This document shows, piece after piece, positions 8,186-17,053 of a DNA stretch of 20,413 bases (position 1 is the first letter of the stretch; every line of letters begins with the position of its first letter). The stretch covers positions 364,668 through 385,080 of the forward strand of contig MU631341.1 of assembly GCA_026770615.1 (NCBI GenBank). The letters run 5' to 3'. Source of the stretch: Pavlovales sp. CCMP2436. Its lineage: Eukaryota; Haptophyta; Pavlovophyceae; Pavlovales. The notes beneath the pieces were generated by a model that ran no database searches, was not told where the DNA came from, and saw nothing but the letters and a program-made list of their open reading frames with translations. Made by a program: the position numbers and the translations under genes.

Positions 8186-8860
8186 AGCTGACTTTGGTGA
8201 TCCCGGTTATTAACGGTAAATTGTACAGCCCGCAATTCACTATTCTTCCATTTTTGATAAGCAGCAAGTTGAATTGCCAGTCCACTGGAGTGTCGACCAT
8301 GCTTACGACGCCGTATGAGTTTCCCAAGATGAGCTTAAAGCTGGTTAAATCAACCGGTTGCGCACTCAGCAGCGACGTCATGCCAACGGACCAGCCGGAA
8401 ACAAAAGAGATACCGGAAATGGTTGTGTGGATAGCCGCGTTTGACGTTTTGATGAGAGTGATTGTCATGCGCCAATATTTGTACGGAATGTGAGCCACGC
8501 TCATAAAGAGTTCCTCTATTTTGTTGGCTTGCCAGGAATTGAACTGGAAGGTTTCTATTGCGACAAAGGTGGAATTGTTGTTTGAGGCAGAAATGGTCCA
8601 TTGAAGAGGAGCGCCTGCATTGCTGGTGTACCTGATGTTTGGGTCTATTTTATATGACACCATTTTCACTGCCTCTGGATACTCTATTTGGATCCATTGA
8701 TTACCTACGCCAGACGAACTGTAAGCCGTCTCCGCTGAGGCCCAATACGTGTCGCTTTTACGGTCAAATGCAAGAAAAGGGTTGAACGATTGATTATTTG
8801 GTAAAATGAACTGGCAGTTATACGCCACCCAGTTGCAACCTGCCAGTCGTCGCTACTTCT
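8184..8860 (-). pseudogene. Discoidin (F5/8 type C) domain protein, frameshifted near its start
   Basis: The main ORF (8828-8184, 214 codons from a GTG) has the F5/8 type C pattern in order: AFDRKSDTYWAS, then WIQIEYPEAVKMVSYKI, then PLQWTISASNN, then YKYWRMTI. These beta-sandwich domains bind carbohydrates or lipid headgroups, commonly on cell surfaces. The natural N-terminal strand of the domain (WRITASSFYQ) is in the neighbouring frame just upstream, so a one-base loss lies at about 8795-8815 beside a four-base A/T run. That upstream frame is the one used by the 8861-9400 ORF and is separated from it by TGA at 8863-8861. The domain may therefore be the C-terminal head of a longer spike. 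The C-terminal 70 or so residues are unassigned. Confidence 0.65.
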
Positions 8861-9400
8861 TCATGTTGATATTGATAAAAACACCGGGGATGCTTTATTG
8901 AGTGAATTAATGGTTGTCGGGTTGTAGGCTGGTGTGTCCACAACTTGAAATGGTGTGAACTGGTTATCGGTAGTTAACAACCATGAATCGACCGTGGCAG
9001 TGCAGCTCAAAATATTGACAGCTTCTTTGGATAGTATCAACTTAGTGTTTAAGGTCACCAAATTGTCAATCACGTTGTAAGGGTCTCCGTTGGTTGCTCT
9101 ACCGATGATGTCGCCGGATAAAAACGAATCGTGGCCAATTGTTGTCGGTAGCCGCTTGTTTGTGAAATTGCTCAGAGTTAGCGCGCGAGACTCGTTGGAA
9201 ATGACGGTTAGGCGCGAAATGGGGCACACAATTCCAGAGTACGCGTTGCTCACGATAGTACCTCCACAAATTCGGATAACCGGCTTGTATATCTGGTGAT
9301 AAAAAGCGATAGACGATGCACCTTCGGGATAGCGCGTGATTACAACGTCTCCTGCGTAGAATAAAAAATCAAAGATCAAAGTTGAGTTTGAAATCAACAT
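8861..9400 (-). CDS. Unknown spike-like protein segment
   Basis: A 179-codon ORF rich in Ser, Thr, Ile and Asn with beta-strand-like alternation and no recognised motif. Its ATG overlaps the stop of the upstream ORF by seven bases. It reads in the -1 frame relative to it, so either the two genes overlap or one gene was split by a one-base loss. It ends at TGA, after which the same frame continues into the first strand of the discoidin domain. The likely role is virion surface or attachment structure, inferred only from neighbours and composition. Confidence 0.45.
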   Translation of the reverse strand: MLISNSTLIFDFLFYAGDVVITRYPEGASSIAFYHQIYKPVIRICGGTIVSNAYSGIVCPISRLTVISNESRALTLSNFTNKRLPTTIGHDSFLSGDIIGRATNGDPYNVIDNLVTLNTKLILSKEAVNILSCTATVDSWLLTTDNQFTPFQVVDTPAYNPTTINSLNKASPVFLSIST

Positions 9401-10392
9401 CGGTACTGTGTTGCGGGGTTGAAAAGGGCCAAAAGCGAATTTTGCCCATCAAGGAAACGCGTGATGTCGTACTTGATCTGACGTAAGTTTGTCCTTTGCG
9501 AACCAGTAGCCAGGATCTCGACGGTAATTCGCTTGCTGGCATCAATTACAACCCCAGATCGAACGTAGGCACAACTTGCCACGTTTGCAAATGAGCGAGT
9601 TCCCATGTAGCGATCCCAAAATATGTTAAGCGTCGTGCTCGTATTAAGACCTAAATTTATCTTGCTTACGTTGCTGCCGCTATAGCGGTCGACCTCGTAA
9701 TAAATGCCATTATTGAAAGTTCCCCATTCGGTGCTAGCCAAAAACGAGGCGACATATTTTCCCGTGGTGTTGTCAAACGCGAGTGCAGCGTGCCCAAAGC
9801 TTTGGGTAAACCCGGCGTAGGCAATAGCGGGATCCATCGTGGCCTTCCACTTTGCACACACCATCGGCGGGGTATCCAGCGATGACCACGTGAAATTTCG
9901 CTGCTGTGTTTGCCCTGGAATGTATCGTAACACGTTTACAAGATAGATCGTCTCGGCCACCACATCCTCTGCCATGACCTGATTGATTGTGTACGTTGAC
10001 GCTTTTGGGTCGGTTGTTGCCTCATCCTGGAGGAGTTTTGTGTCGCCGAGGACGGCTATGCATCCTGCTGAGATTGGTTTTACCTTAGAAAAGCTCCACT
10101 GCACGCCAACGGCTTTTGTCACCGCCTGACCGAGTGAGATCGGGAGAGCTGCCTCAGCCACATAGCTCAAGGGTGCTGTGAAAATTGTGCTATCAAACGG
10201 GAATACCAATTCGTCGTTCCCAGTTGCAACCGGTAGTTTTTTATTTATAATTTTTGTAAGATCACGAGTCTGGTTCTGAGGTGACTCAAGAGACGAGAAG
10301 CTGAGTTGCGTAACTGCACTCGTCGCAATTGCGTATGGGTCGACTGCAACGTCCAGCACTGTTGCATCAAGCGCACCGTAAACGTTTGACAT
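9394..10392 (-). CDS. Unknown virion-structural candidate
   Basis: An intact 332-residue ORF from ATG 10392. It is rich in Ala, Thr, Val and Ser, has many short beta-like stretches (for example GIYYEVDRYSGSNVSKINLG), lacks a signal peptide or transmembrane helix, and shows no catalytic motif I recognise. It is upstream of the spike-like and discoidin ORFs with no gap, and 38 bases downstream of the small gene at 10431. A particle-component or fibre-shaft role is a guess from context. Confidence 0.5.
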   Translation of the reverse strand: MSNVYGALDATVLDVAVDPYAIATSAVTQLSFSSLESPQNQTRDLTKIINKKLPVATGNDELVFPFDSTIFTAPLSYVAEAALPISLGQAVTKAVGVQWSFSKVKPISAGCIAVLGDTKLLQDEATTDPKASTYTINQVMAEDVVAETIYLVNVLRYIPGQTQQRNFTWSSLDTPPMVCAKWKATMDPAIAYAGFTQSFGHAALAFDNTTGKYVASFLASTEWGTFNNGIYYEVDRYSGSNVSKINLGLNTSTTLNIFWDRYMGTRSFANVASCAYVRSGVVIDASKRITVEILATGSQRTNLRQIKYDITRFLDGQNSLLALFNPATQYRC

Positions 10393-10430
10393 GGCGATAA
10401 CGGTTATGAGTTTACTCTACATTTTTTATA

Positions 10431-10972
10431 CTACATTCCTCCGGTCCTGCGCATGGCCATAAATTTGTCGATCGTCTGTTTGTGCACGGCAAAAACTATT
10501 CCTATAGCTTCCCTCCCGCCTTTGGTACTAAGATCTCCGTACTGTTTTATGATCTTTTGCAAAATTATCTCATTTGACAACAACCTTGAGATTTGGGCGT
10601 TCTCGTCTTGCGGTGACTTTGCCGGTCTCGTCCGAAGATCAGACATCATTCCAATTTGTTTCAATTCGTCACCAGTAAGACCCAAGTTGAGTTTTCCGAG
10701 TTGCATTTGCCTACGGGACATTGCGGGCGGCGATTGGTATTCGGTGTACGGCTTGGACGACGACGCTCCTGTTTCCGGGTATTCAGTGTACGCCGATGCA
10801 ATTGCTGATTTCCTCCCTGCACTCTTGGTCCTTGTTAGAGCTGGGGTTGCCGCTTTTTCTTTTGCTTTTACGGGTGCCGCCAGAATCGAGGGATCGTCAG
10901 CGAGATGTTGTTTTCTTCCTCGATCACGTTTGCATTCGACGGTTTTAGGTCTGGTGGGGTCTGTTCGGCCAT
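10431..10972 (-). pseudogene. Small unknown protein, frameshifted in its N-terminal third
   Basis: The ATG at 10972 (MAEQTPPDLK...) starts a frame that stops after 34 codons. The -1 frame is open across the same region and runs to TAG 10431, through a Lys/Ala-rich segment (KAKEKAATPALTRTKSAGRK), two similar YTEY-containing motifs (AYTEYPETG, PYTEYQSPP) and a C-terminal helical part. The join lies at about 10,890-10,905. The C-terminal ORF alone (from 10721) would be 96 residues. The basic, Ala-rich middle resembles virion core or scaffold proteins in composition only. No family is recognised. Confidence 0.45.
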
Positions 10973-11004
10973 TTTGCTATGATGTACACCTTTATATTTA
11001 TCTT

Positions 11005-11538
11005 TTATATAAATTGCATCGGCGGCCTTGAGGGCGGCTGTGTTTGGTATCGAAGTGGCGGCGCCGCCTGCTTGATTTCTTCTTCTTTGGAGCGATTTGT
11101 CACTTGTGGAATCGTTTGCGTGTTGAAGCCATATTTTGCAGCAAGTCGGATCGCCATCTCGTATTCCAATATTGCGTCTTCGTTTCTTTTTATCTTTAAA
11201 GCTGCGGCGACACGCGTAGCCTTAGCATCAGCAAGAATTTCCGGTCTTCGTGCGTTTGCTTTGAGGTAATTTAATTTTTGCTTTTCAGATTGAATGCGTT
11301 TAGGCTTTACAACGGGGACGACGTCTGGTGGCTCTTGGACTGGTGTCTGGACGGAAGCGATCTTTACGTCGGTTTCCTCTTCGGTTACTGCGGGTGGCTG
11401 CGTAGGGATCTGTATTTTTTCATGTCTTTTAGGATTACTTTTGTGATATACACTACCGAATTTTAAATCAAAATGGTTTGCAAAAGTGAAAGTAAAAATA
11501 AATATAGCAACAAACATCACACACCAATGGTTCTCCAC
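11005..11538 (-). CDS. Single-pass membrane protein with Pro-rich and helical cytosolic part
   Basis: A 177-residue ORF. Residues 6-20 (CVMFVAIFIFTFTFA) are a short hydrophobic segment fit for a signal anchor. A Pro/Val/Glu-rich linker follows (about 50-85), then a charged, probably helical region (about 90-140) and a Gln/Pro-rich tail. Its ATG overlaps the divergent penton-like gene's upstream ATG (11527); a start at Met8 (11517) would remove the overlap. It heads the minus-strand cluster, 32 bases from the next gene. No family is recognised. A virion membrane or maturation role is only a guess. Confidence 0.45.
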   Translation of the reverse strand: MENHWCVMFVAIFIFTFTFANHFDLKFGSVYHKSNPKRHEKIQIPTQPPAVTEEETDVKIASVQTPVQEPPDVVPVVKPKRIQSEKQKLNYLKANARRPEILADAKATRVAAALKIKRNEDAILEYEMAIRLAAKYGFNTQTIPQVTNRSKEEEIKQAAPPLRYQTQPPSRPPMQFI

Positions 11539-12292
11539 AGCCTTTTCCTCTCGTCGAAACAGCCTGACCTTTACATGATCGCATTAGACTGAATCGACTC
11601 GCTGCAATTCGACTTGGCACCTGGCATTTCCCTTAAATCTCACAAGAATATGTATGTACGCGTTCAGTCTGCAAGCATCCCCATTGTGCAACCTAACGTG
11701 AACTCAACCAACAACAAACTCGTCCTCTTTTATGGAGCATCTTTGACCTTAACGGCCACCATACCAGTCGGAAACTATACCAGCGGGACCGATCTGGCTG
11801 CGGCAATGAATACCACCACGACTTTTGGCACTGCGGGTCTTACGTGCTCGTACTCAAAGTTCACAAACAAACTAACATTCACGCACAGCCAGACCACCAC
11901 AATTACGATCATCACGGCCACGTCGACCATGCAACTTATAGGCATGAACGAACTAAACGACCTAATTATTCCGACGGGCGTGGCAACCACGACGCCCCTC
12001 ATGCTTGATCTTTCGGGAGTCCGGTCGATTATTGTCGTGCGAGTTGTTTGAACTCGACTGCATGGATAGTCAAAAGACGGTAGGCGAGAGCACGACCAAC
12101 CTCATTATCTGCATACCCCAATCGGTTGCTTATGGAGACATCCTGACGTACAAAACTGACTCAACACCGTTCATGCTTGCACGTCGGCGCAATTTGTCCA
12201 CGATCTCGATCCAACTCTTAGATGAGAACCAAAATCCCTATGACACTCAGGGTCTACCTTGGTCCTGCGTGAGTGACGTGGATGTACGCTAG
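11527..12292 (+). pseudogene. Penton/minor-capsid-like structural protein, with stop and frameshift
   Basis: The longest clean piece is 11614-12051. The same frame is open back to ATG 11527 except for TGA 11590-11592, and the C-terminal part is in the +1 frame from about 12038. The sequence follows a pattern seen in minor capsid or penton proteins of Polinton-like viruses: an N-terminal strand set, TIPVGNYTSGTDLAAAMN, a Thr-rich strand region, IGMNELN, PLMLDLSGVRSIIVV, and at the end ISIQLLDENQNPYDTQGLPW. Those proteins are single jelly-roll pentamers at capsid vertices. It is upstream of the major-capsid-like gene on the same strand, as expected. The frameshift at about 12,036 is unusual here because it needs one base gained or two lost. 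Confidence 0.55.
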
Positions 12293-12352
12293 TTTTATGC
12301 CTATTGAAACAATTAAAAATCTTTGGCAATCGCACAATAGAGTGCATTACCA

Positions 12353-12708
12353 ATGCAATTCGGACGGTTTCTAGGGCGTGTCGCTGGTTTTGGAGCACGA
12401 GCCCTCCCGGCTGTTCAGAGGTTCGGAAATGCCGCCGGTGAATTTCTCCATAAGGGATCAGCTATTGGTGCCCGCGTTGCAAAACTTGCCAGATCTGGTC
12501 TGGATGCACTCGAGAAGAGCGAGCTTGGGCGAGCGTAGGAGAACTTGTGGGGGTCGGTCGTGACGCCTCTAACTTCGTCGACATGGCTTCTCGCGCAGCA
12601 GGTCGTGTTGGCGACATAGCATCGAACATTGGACAGTCGAAGGAGTTACGTGGGCTCACTAGTCAGTTCGAACGCACCGCAAACGCACAGAAGCGCGGCT
12701 ATGCATAA
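12353..12708 (+). pseudogene. Small Ala/Gly/Arg-rich protein between capsid genes, one frameshift
   Basis: ATG 12353 opens a 61-codon frame ending at TAG 12536-12538. The -1 frame is open over the junction and continues to TAA 12706-12708, giving about 118 residues in all. The protein is basic and Ala/Gly-rich, with amphipathic helices (GRFLGRVAGFGARALPAVQRF; MASRAAGRVGDIASNIGQS, residues approximate). Small membrane-active or core proteins of this character sit next to capsid genes in adenoviruses and related elements (for example adenovirus protein VI), but I see no sequence proof of homology. Confidence 0.5.
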
Positions 12709-12823
12709 ACAAAAAAATCAAAAAAAAATCAAGACTAAGCGAATCCAGGGAATCAATTTTGTGTGGACTCATAACGTGTCGAATTAGAATCTCTCGCACT
12801 GAGCATAACAAACGTAAAGCGAA
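12709..12823 (+). promoter_or_regulatory. A-rich leader upstream of the major-capsid-like gene
   Basis: The spacer begins with A-runs (acaaaaaaatcaaaaaaaaa) and leads to the ATG at 12824 in the context gcgaaatgg. It probably carries the promoter of the capsid gene, but no motif shared clearly with other spacers was found. Confidence 0.25.
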
Positions 12824-14090
12824 ATGGAAGCACTCCCCGACTATTTTAACTACGTCCCTAGGCCCGTGGCCCCGCCTGCCGAGATGATTCGCCACTATTT
12901 GACGTCAACTGGTGGTGGCGCACCGCAGACGGGTGGTTCCAAGGCGGAGTTCTCGATCCCATGCTCAAACCCCGGTCTCCACCTCGACCCTTCGCAGACG
13001 GTACTTTCCTTCCAGATCAACAACAACAACACGGGGGCCATGGTGTTCGATGGTGGTGCGCACGCTTGCATCCAGAGCATCAACGTGTTTTTCGGAAGCG
13101 TTCACATCAGTTCTATATTGATGAATATGGCGCCCTCTTTGCGCTGACTCAGGATTTCACCACGGATTTGGACTCGCTTCGCTCTCAGGGACTGTGCGCG
13201 GTGTGGCTGATTTCCTTCCGGCTGCCGTGTCCACCGCGGCCAACATCAAGGACACTTATTATTCTCGTATTGGGGCCACGATTGCCGCGGGTGGTTCTCT
13301 CATGGTGGCGTTGCCCCTCATGTCTGTCCTTGGTACGCTCGCGATGAAAGCAATCCCGCTCTCCCAGCTGCAGGATTCAATCAAGCTCGAGGTTAAGTGG
13401 GAGGTGCAGACCAACTGGGGAACATATGTCGATGCACCTTCGGCCCTCTCGGGGTGCTCGATCAGCGACATCAAGCTCCACATCAGTCAAGTCCGCCTCG
13501 ATGGCGCCGTGGAGCGCGCGATGATGTATAGCCTCGGTGGCGTCGTTCATTGCCCAACGCTGGATTACTCCCACTTCCGCTCCACTGTCACCCCAAGCGC
13601 CGGCTTCATCTCCATGCAGATCTCCATCCGCGTGAGCCAGGCCTGCAACATCTTCATCGTTCTGCGCGAGTCGGCGGTAACAAATGGCTATTCACGTAAG
13701 ATGATCTCGCAGCGCACCAAGGCCGGCATGATTGACTACAGGCTCCGCGTGGGTGCCACCGTAATTCCCCAGACCGCGATCAACTGCACCGGGAGTGCGG
13801 CTGAGGCTCGCTTTGAGTTGGCGCGCACGTTTGGCTCGGGTGTGGCGGACGCGGCCGCGCGCTCGTGCATCTCGTCTGAGCAGTTCTTGACGGACGGGTT
13901 TGCGGTGGGTCTGTCGCTGCAGGCCTTCCCCCAGACCGACGCGCTCTCGGACGGCATCTCTACCCGCAACATGCACGTCGTGTTTAAGTCCAAGATCAGC
14001 GCGTCCAACCCGGCTTGCTACCTTGACATCTGGGTCCAGCACGAGAAGCTCATTGTGTGCCAGAACGGTCTGATGACCTGCGAGGCTTAA
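12824..14090 (+). pseudogene. Major-capsid-like protein, two one-base frame breaks
   Basis: The protein would be about 420 residues. Segment one is 12824 to about 13120, segment two (-1 frame) about 13120 to 13188, and segment three (-1 again) runs to TAA 14088-14090 and contains 298 clean codons from 13194. The joins give a natural chain: VFFGSVHISSI, then DEYGALFALTQDF, then VRGVADFLPAAV. The second break is in a GGG run at 13188-13190. An early surface strand followed by 'I..Y..L' and the terminal CYLDIWVQHEKLIVCQNG strand pair resemble double-jelly-roll major capsid proteins of Polinton-like viruses. The length is shorter than usual for that family (about 500-600). GC content is higher than in the left half of the element. 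Confidence 0.6.
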
Positions 14091-14520
14091 ATCTTAAAAC
14101 ACCAAGAACACCAAGAACACCAAGAACCAAAAACGCCAGAGACCACATCAGAACCAAAAAACGCCACATCATTGTTCTTTTTCGATTCATCATGGTTTTG
14201 GCAACGATCAAAAACGAGACCCTGCTGGAATTCCTGCTTGATCGTTATTGATTCTTTTATCATATCTCTTATTCATAGAGTAATCTATAAAAGAATCTGA
14301 AGAATACAGAGAAACATTTTTACAAATCACAAAAACCTTTTTTTTATTTTCTCCTAAGGACGCCGTGGGCCAGCATTTCACATGTTTTCATCTGAGTGCT
14401 CGATTGCTCTCTTTTAACCAAGCAGCTTTTCCATACCCTTGTCCTTTACGATCTTGCACCAAAACCGTGCGCCATCTTATTTGATCATGTATGTTTATAC
14501 TTTTACCGCAATGAAAGAGT
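14091..14520. other. Non-coding stretch after the capsid gene
   Basis: The stretch starts with a nine-base tandem repeat (accaagaac, about three copies at 14,101-14,128), contains a 19-codon ORF of no note at 14,191, a hairpin (14,250-14,297) and a T8 tract. No supportable gene was seen on either strand. Confidence 0.5.
14250..14297. terminator. Hairpin with perfect 11-bp stem
   Basis: gattcttttat (14,250-14,260) is perfectly complementary to ataaaagaatc (14,287-14,297), with a 26-base loop that holds a smaller inner pairing. It lies 160 bases after the capsid stop. It could shape a 3' end or be a remnant of a small inverted repeat. Confidence 0.4.
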
Positions 14521-14521
14521 G

Positions 14522-14795
14522 AAAAAAGATGGGACTATTGTTCCCTAAAAAAAGATGGGACTCTTGTTCCATAAAAAAAGATGGGACTCTTTGTTCTCTA
14601 CAAAAAGATGGGACTCTTGTTCTCTAAAAAAAGATGGGACTCTTGTTCTCTAAAAAAAGATGGGACTCTAGTTCCTTAAAAAGATGGGACTCTTTTTCGA
14701 AAAATGATGGCGGCAAAAAGATGGGAGACTCGTTGAGTGATCCCGGACAAGACGGCAAAAGACGGGAGGCTTGTGGGGGACAAAGATGGGAGGCT
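14522..14795. repeat. Tandem repeat, about 26-bp unit
   Basis: Seven consecutive near-copies of a unit reading aaaaaagatgggactcttg plus ttctct lie at 14,522-14,700, followed by two diverged copies to about 14,795. Copies differ by single changes in the ttc-c/t-ct part. ORFs across it are products of the repeat. Confidence 0.85.
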
Positions 14796-14810
14796 CACCC
14801 CCGAGTTCAT

Positions 14811-14910
14811 CGCGACCACGACGACAACGATGACGATGACTACGACGACGACCACAACGACTTCAACGACGACGACAACGACGACGACAACATCCACCAC
14901 CGACTCAACA
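14811..14910. repeat. CGA/ACG-type trinucleotide microsatellite
   Basis: An imperfect run of acgacgacgaca-like triplets. It would code Asp- or Thr-rich runs in different frames, and no gene needs to be assumed. Confidence 0.8.
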
Positions 14911-14929
14911 CAACCTCCTCTCCGTCAAC

Positions 14930-15205
14930 CACCATGAACGCTTTCCTCTTTGCCAACCACGATGTCCGGATTCCTCTGTGCCACCACAGTGAGCGCTTTT
15001 GTACACGATGCCCGCGATGTCTGGATTCCTATGTGCCACTACGATGTCCTGATTCCGATGTGCCACCACGATGAACGCCTTTGTCCACAATGTCCACGAT
15101 GTCCACGATGTCCGGATTCCTATGTGCCCCACAATGAACGCCTTTGTCCACGATGTCTACGATGTCTACGATGTCCGGATTCCTCTGTGCCACCAAAATG
15201 TCCGC
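14930..15205. repeat. Imperfect tandem repeats of about 50-65 bp
   Basis: At least five copies share ggattcctatgtgcc (or ctgtgcc) followed by variants of accacgatgaacgcctttg and strings of tccacgatg. They fill the space between the microsatellite and the right inverted repeat. Confidence 0.75.
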
Positions 15206-15210
15206 GGCCT

Positions 15211-15630
15211 GGATCCTTTAACTGCGATTAGGGGCCGCCAAGATCTGCGAAACTTTTGCTCTTTCCGCTGCAGGACACCAATTAAATCTCCACCGAGATC
15301 CACCACGACCCCGCGGCCTGGATCCTTTAACTGCGATCAGGGGCCGCCGAGATCTGCGAAACTTTTGCTCTTTCCGCTGCAGGACACCAATTAAATCTCC
15401 CACCACGACCCCCGCGCCCAAGATCCTTTAATTGCGATTAGGGGCCGCCAAGATCTGCTAAACTTTTGCTCTTTCCGCTGCAGGACACCAATTAAATCTC
15501 CAAACACTATCCCGTGCCCTTGATCCTTTAACTACCTTCTCTGCGAAAACTAACGCGAACTCATGCGAAACTTTTGCGAAACTCTTGCGAAAACTTGCAA
15601 CAGGACACCAATTAAAGTTTCAAACGCGAT
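15211..15630. repeat. Right terminal inverted repeat, four tandem units
   Basis: Copies lie at about 15,211-15,292, 15,320-15,400, 15,421-15,502 and, more diverged, 15,521-15,630. Each starts ggatcctttaactgcgat or a variant, and all end gcaggacaccaattaaa or close to it. They are the reverse complement of the units at 1-421. The spacers (accgagatccaccacgacc) match the atcgtggtggatctcggtgg spacer of the left array. Confidence 0.88.
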
Positions 15631-15845
15631 CCACGACGATCAATAAACCACGATCTGCCACCACGATCAATCCACCACGATCTGCCGCCCCCCACCCCAA
15701 ATCCACAACGCCCTCTGCGATCCACCGAGTTCCACCGAGTTCCACCAAGGTCCACCACGATCCACCGAGATCCACCACGATCCACCGAGTTCTACCAAGG
15801 TCTACCAAGGCCCACCACGATCCACCGAGATCCACCGCGATACTA
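15631..15845. repeat. Low-complexity ccaccgagatc-type repeat at the outer edge of the right end
   Basis: The segment consists of repeated atccaccacgatccaccgag and similar units, related to the spacer between the right inverted-repeat copies. It may be expanded terminal sequence of the element. The element/host boundary is therefore somewhere between about 15,630 and 15,845. Confidence 0.7.
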
Positions 15846-16382
15846 CCATGCACACGCGCGCAACAAATAGCACCAACTATGAAACACACGCGAAAAACAC
15901 AAAAGCAGCGCAAATGATAAACACACGGGCACCTTCGTCGAGGCACAAAGAATCCACATGAGCCGCGTAGGCCCAAGGGGCGAAAAAGAATTGGTGTCCG
16001 CCCCGAGGAGTAGTCGCTCGCGCAGCACAGGGAGCAGCGGGGCTACGATGGCGGAAGGTGTTAGCCCACAACCACCGGGTGTATCTACAAGTATTGATAT
16101 TTAAGCTAGATATCTGAACCCCGGTTCTGCGTTAGTTTCTAGCTGTGTGTGTTTAGACTCTTCAGATTCCTGATCGTTTCATCGGTCAGCATTTGTATGT
16201 GATGGAATGATTTCGAATAAATAAATAATTGAGAATACTTGCAAAAATCAATATTGCGACCTCACCAGCCGAGCGCTGCACGCCCCATGGCGGCCACTCC
16301 GAATTTTTAAATTCCCCTTTTTGAAAAGAGGCTGCGCCAAGGGGGCTACGCTGCAAGCAGCTTTGCCTCACAAAACAAGCCC
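15846..16382. other. Host-like flank with no supportable gene
   Basis: Composition changes to mixed GC. A short inverted motif (gatatttaagctagatatc, about 16,097-16,115) and AT-rich stretches are present. ORFs on both strands lack recognisable domains. Confidence 0.4.
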
Positions 16383-16597
16383 GTGGGAACACGACAAACA
16401 GCAACCAGCAGATCATCTCCCTAACCGCCCTTGCCCGGGCACACTACCGGAGATCCATCGGCACGCGCGGTGGCGCCCAACCCAGCGCAGCCGACTAAGG
16501 CACGCAGCAGGCAATGGGCGACGCAGCGCTCAGACCAGCACAACATTCAGAACAGTCAGACGCCAGCTTGAATCCCTATCAGAAATATATAGAAACG
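16383..16597. mobile_element. Truncated copy of the 17.1-kb MITE-like element
   Basis: The sequence gtgggaacacgacaaacagc through aatccctatcag matches 17,359-17,567 with few differences. Only one arm is present here, and the opposite inverted arm is missing. Confidence 0.75.
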
Positions 16598-16607
16598 GGT
16601 CTGGGTC

Positions 16608-16780
16608 GTACAGGGGATCGCGGGCAATAAGAACGACGCTTTTTGAGGCTGAGGCTGAGTTTCTTAGCAAATTACATACAAACAATGCTTAAATTTGCTT
16701 AAATTACATACAAACAATGCAAAAAAAAGAGGCTCAGTTTCTTAACACGACGGTTTCTTATTGCCCGCGATCCCCTGTAC
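16608..16780. mobile_element. Small MITE-like element with 26-bp perfect inverted ends
   Basis: The 26 bases at 16,608-16,633 are the exact reverse complement of 16,755-16,780 (the left end begins gtacaggggatcgcgggc). The interior is AT-rich and carries a direct repeat of aaattacatacaaacaatgc at about 16,668 and 16,701. There is no coding capacity, and no clear target-site duplication was seen. Confidence 0.7.
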
Positions 16781-16891
16781 TTGGGCTTGGAGACCTTTAC
16801 CGAGCATCTCCACTTCTGGCGATGGGCGTTGAACTAAGTAGAAACTTAAGAATAATCAATTTTTCAGGTAAAATCTCTGGGGGCAGTAGTC

Positions 16892-17053
16892 TAAGGCTAC
16901 GGAGACGATGCTGCTCCCTGCGGCCGCCACGGCAGGGCTGCGGCGGCCGAAGCGCGGCCGAGGCGGGGCGTGGGGGCCGGGGCGCACACACTCACACCCT
17001 TTGGTGTGAGTGCTGGTGCATGAGGGTTTGGGTCGATCGCTCGACCTCAGCCT
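16892..17053. repeat. GC-rich dispersed repeat, copy 1
   Basis: This copy is almost identical to 20,252-20,413, which runs to the window end. It contains the hairpin cactcacacc-cttt-ggtgtgagtg (16,989-17,012, a perfect 10-bp stem) and a second small one, ggtcga-tcgc-tcgacc. It has no tRNA-like A and B boxes that I can recognise. Confidence 0.8.

Noticed and set aside
14360..14480. Minus-strand coding remnant with a protein-like stretch (GARFWCKIVKDKGMEKLLG)
   Set aside because: It has three stops within about 45 codons and no recognised family, which is too weak to call.
14522..14720. CRISPR-like array
   Set aside because: Units are contiguous, about 26 bp, with no unique spacers. It is a plain tandem repeat in eukaryotic-type DNA.
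14634..15394. Several 90-150 codon ORFs in the repeat zone
   Set aside because: They consist only of translated tandem repeats and trinucleotide runs, with no domain or conserved pattern.
16892..17053. tRNA or tRNA-derived SINE head in the GC-rich repeat
   Set aside because: No credible A and B box pair or cloverleaf was found. The hairpins alone do not support a tRNA.
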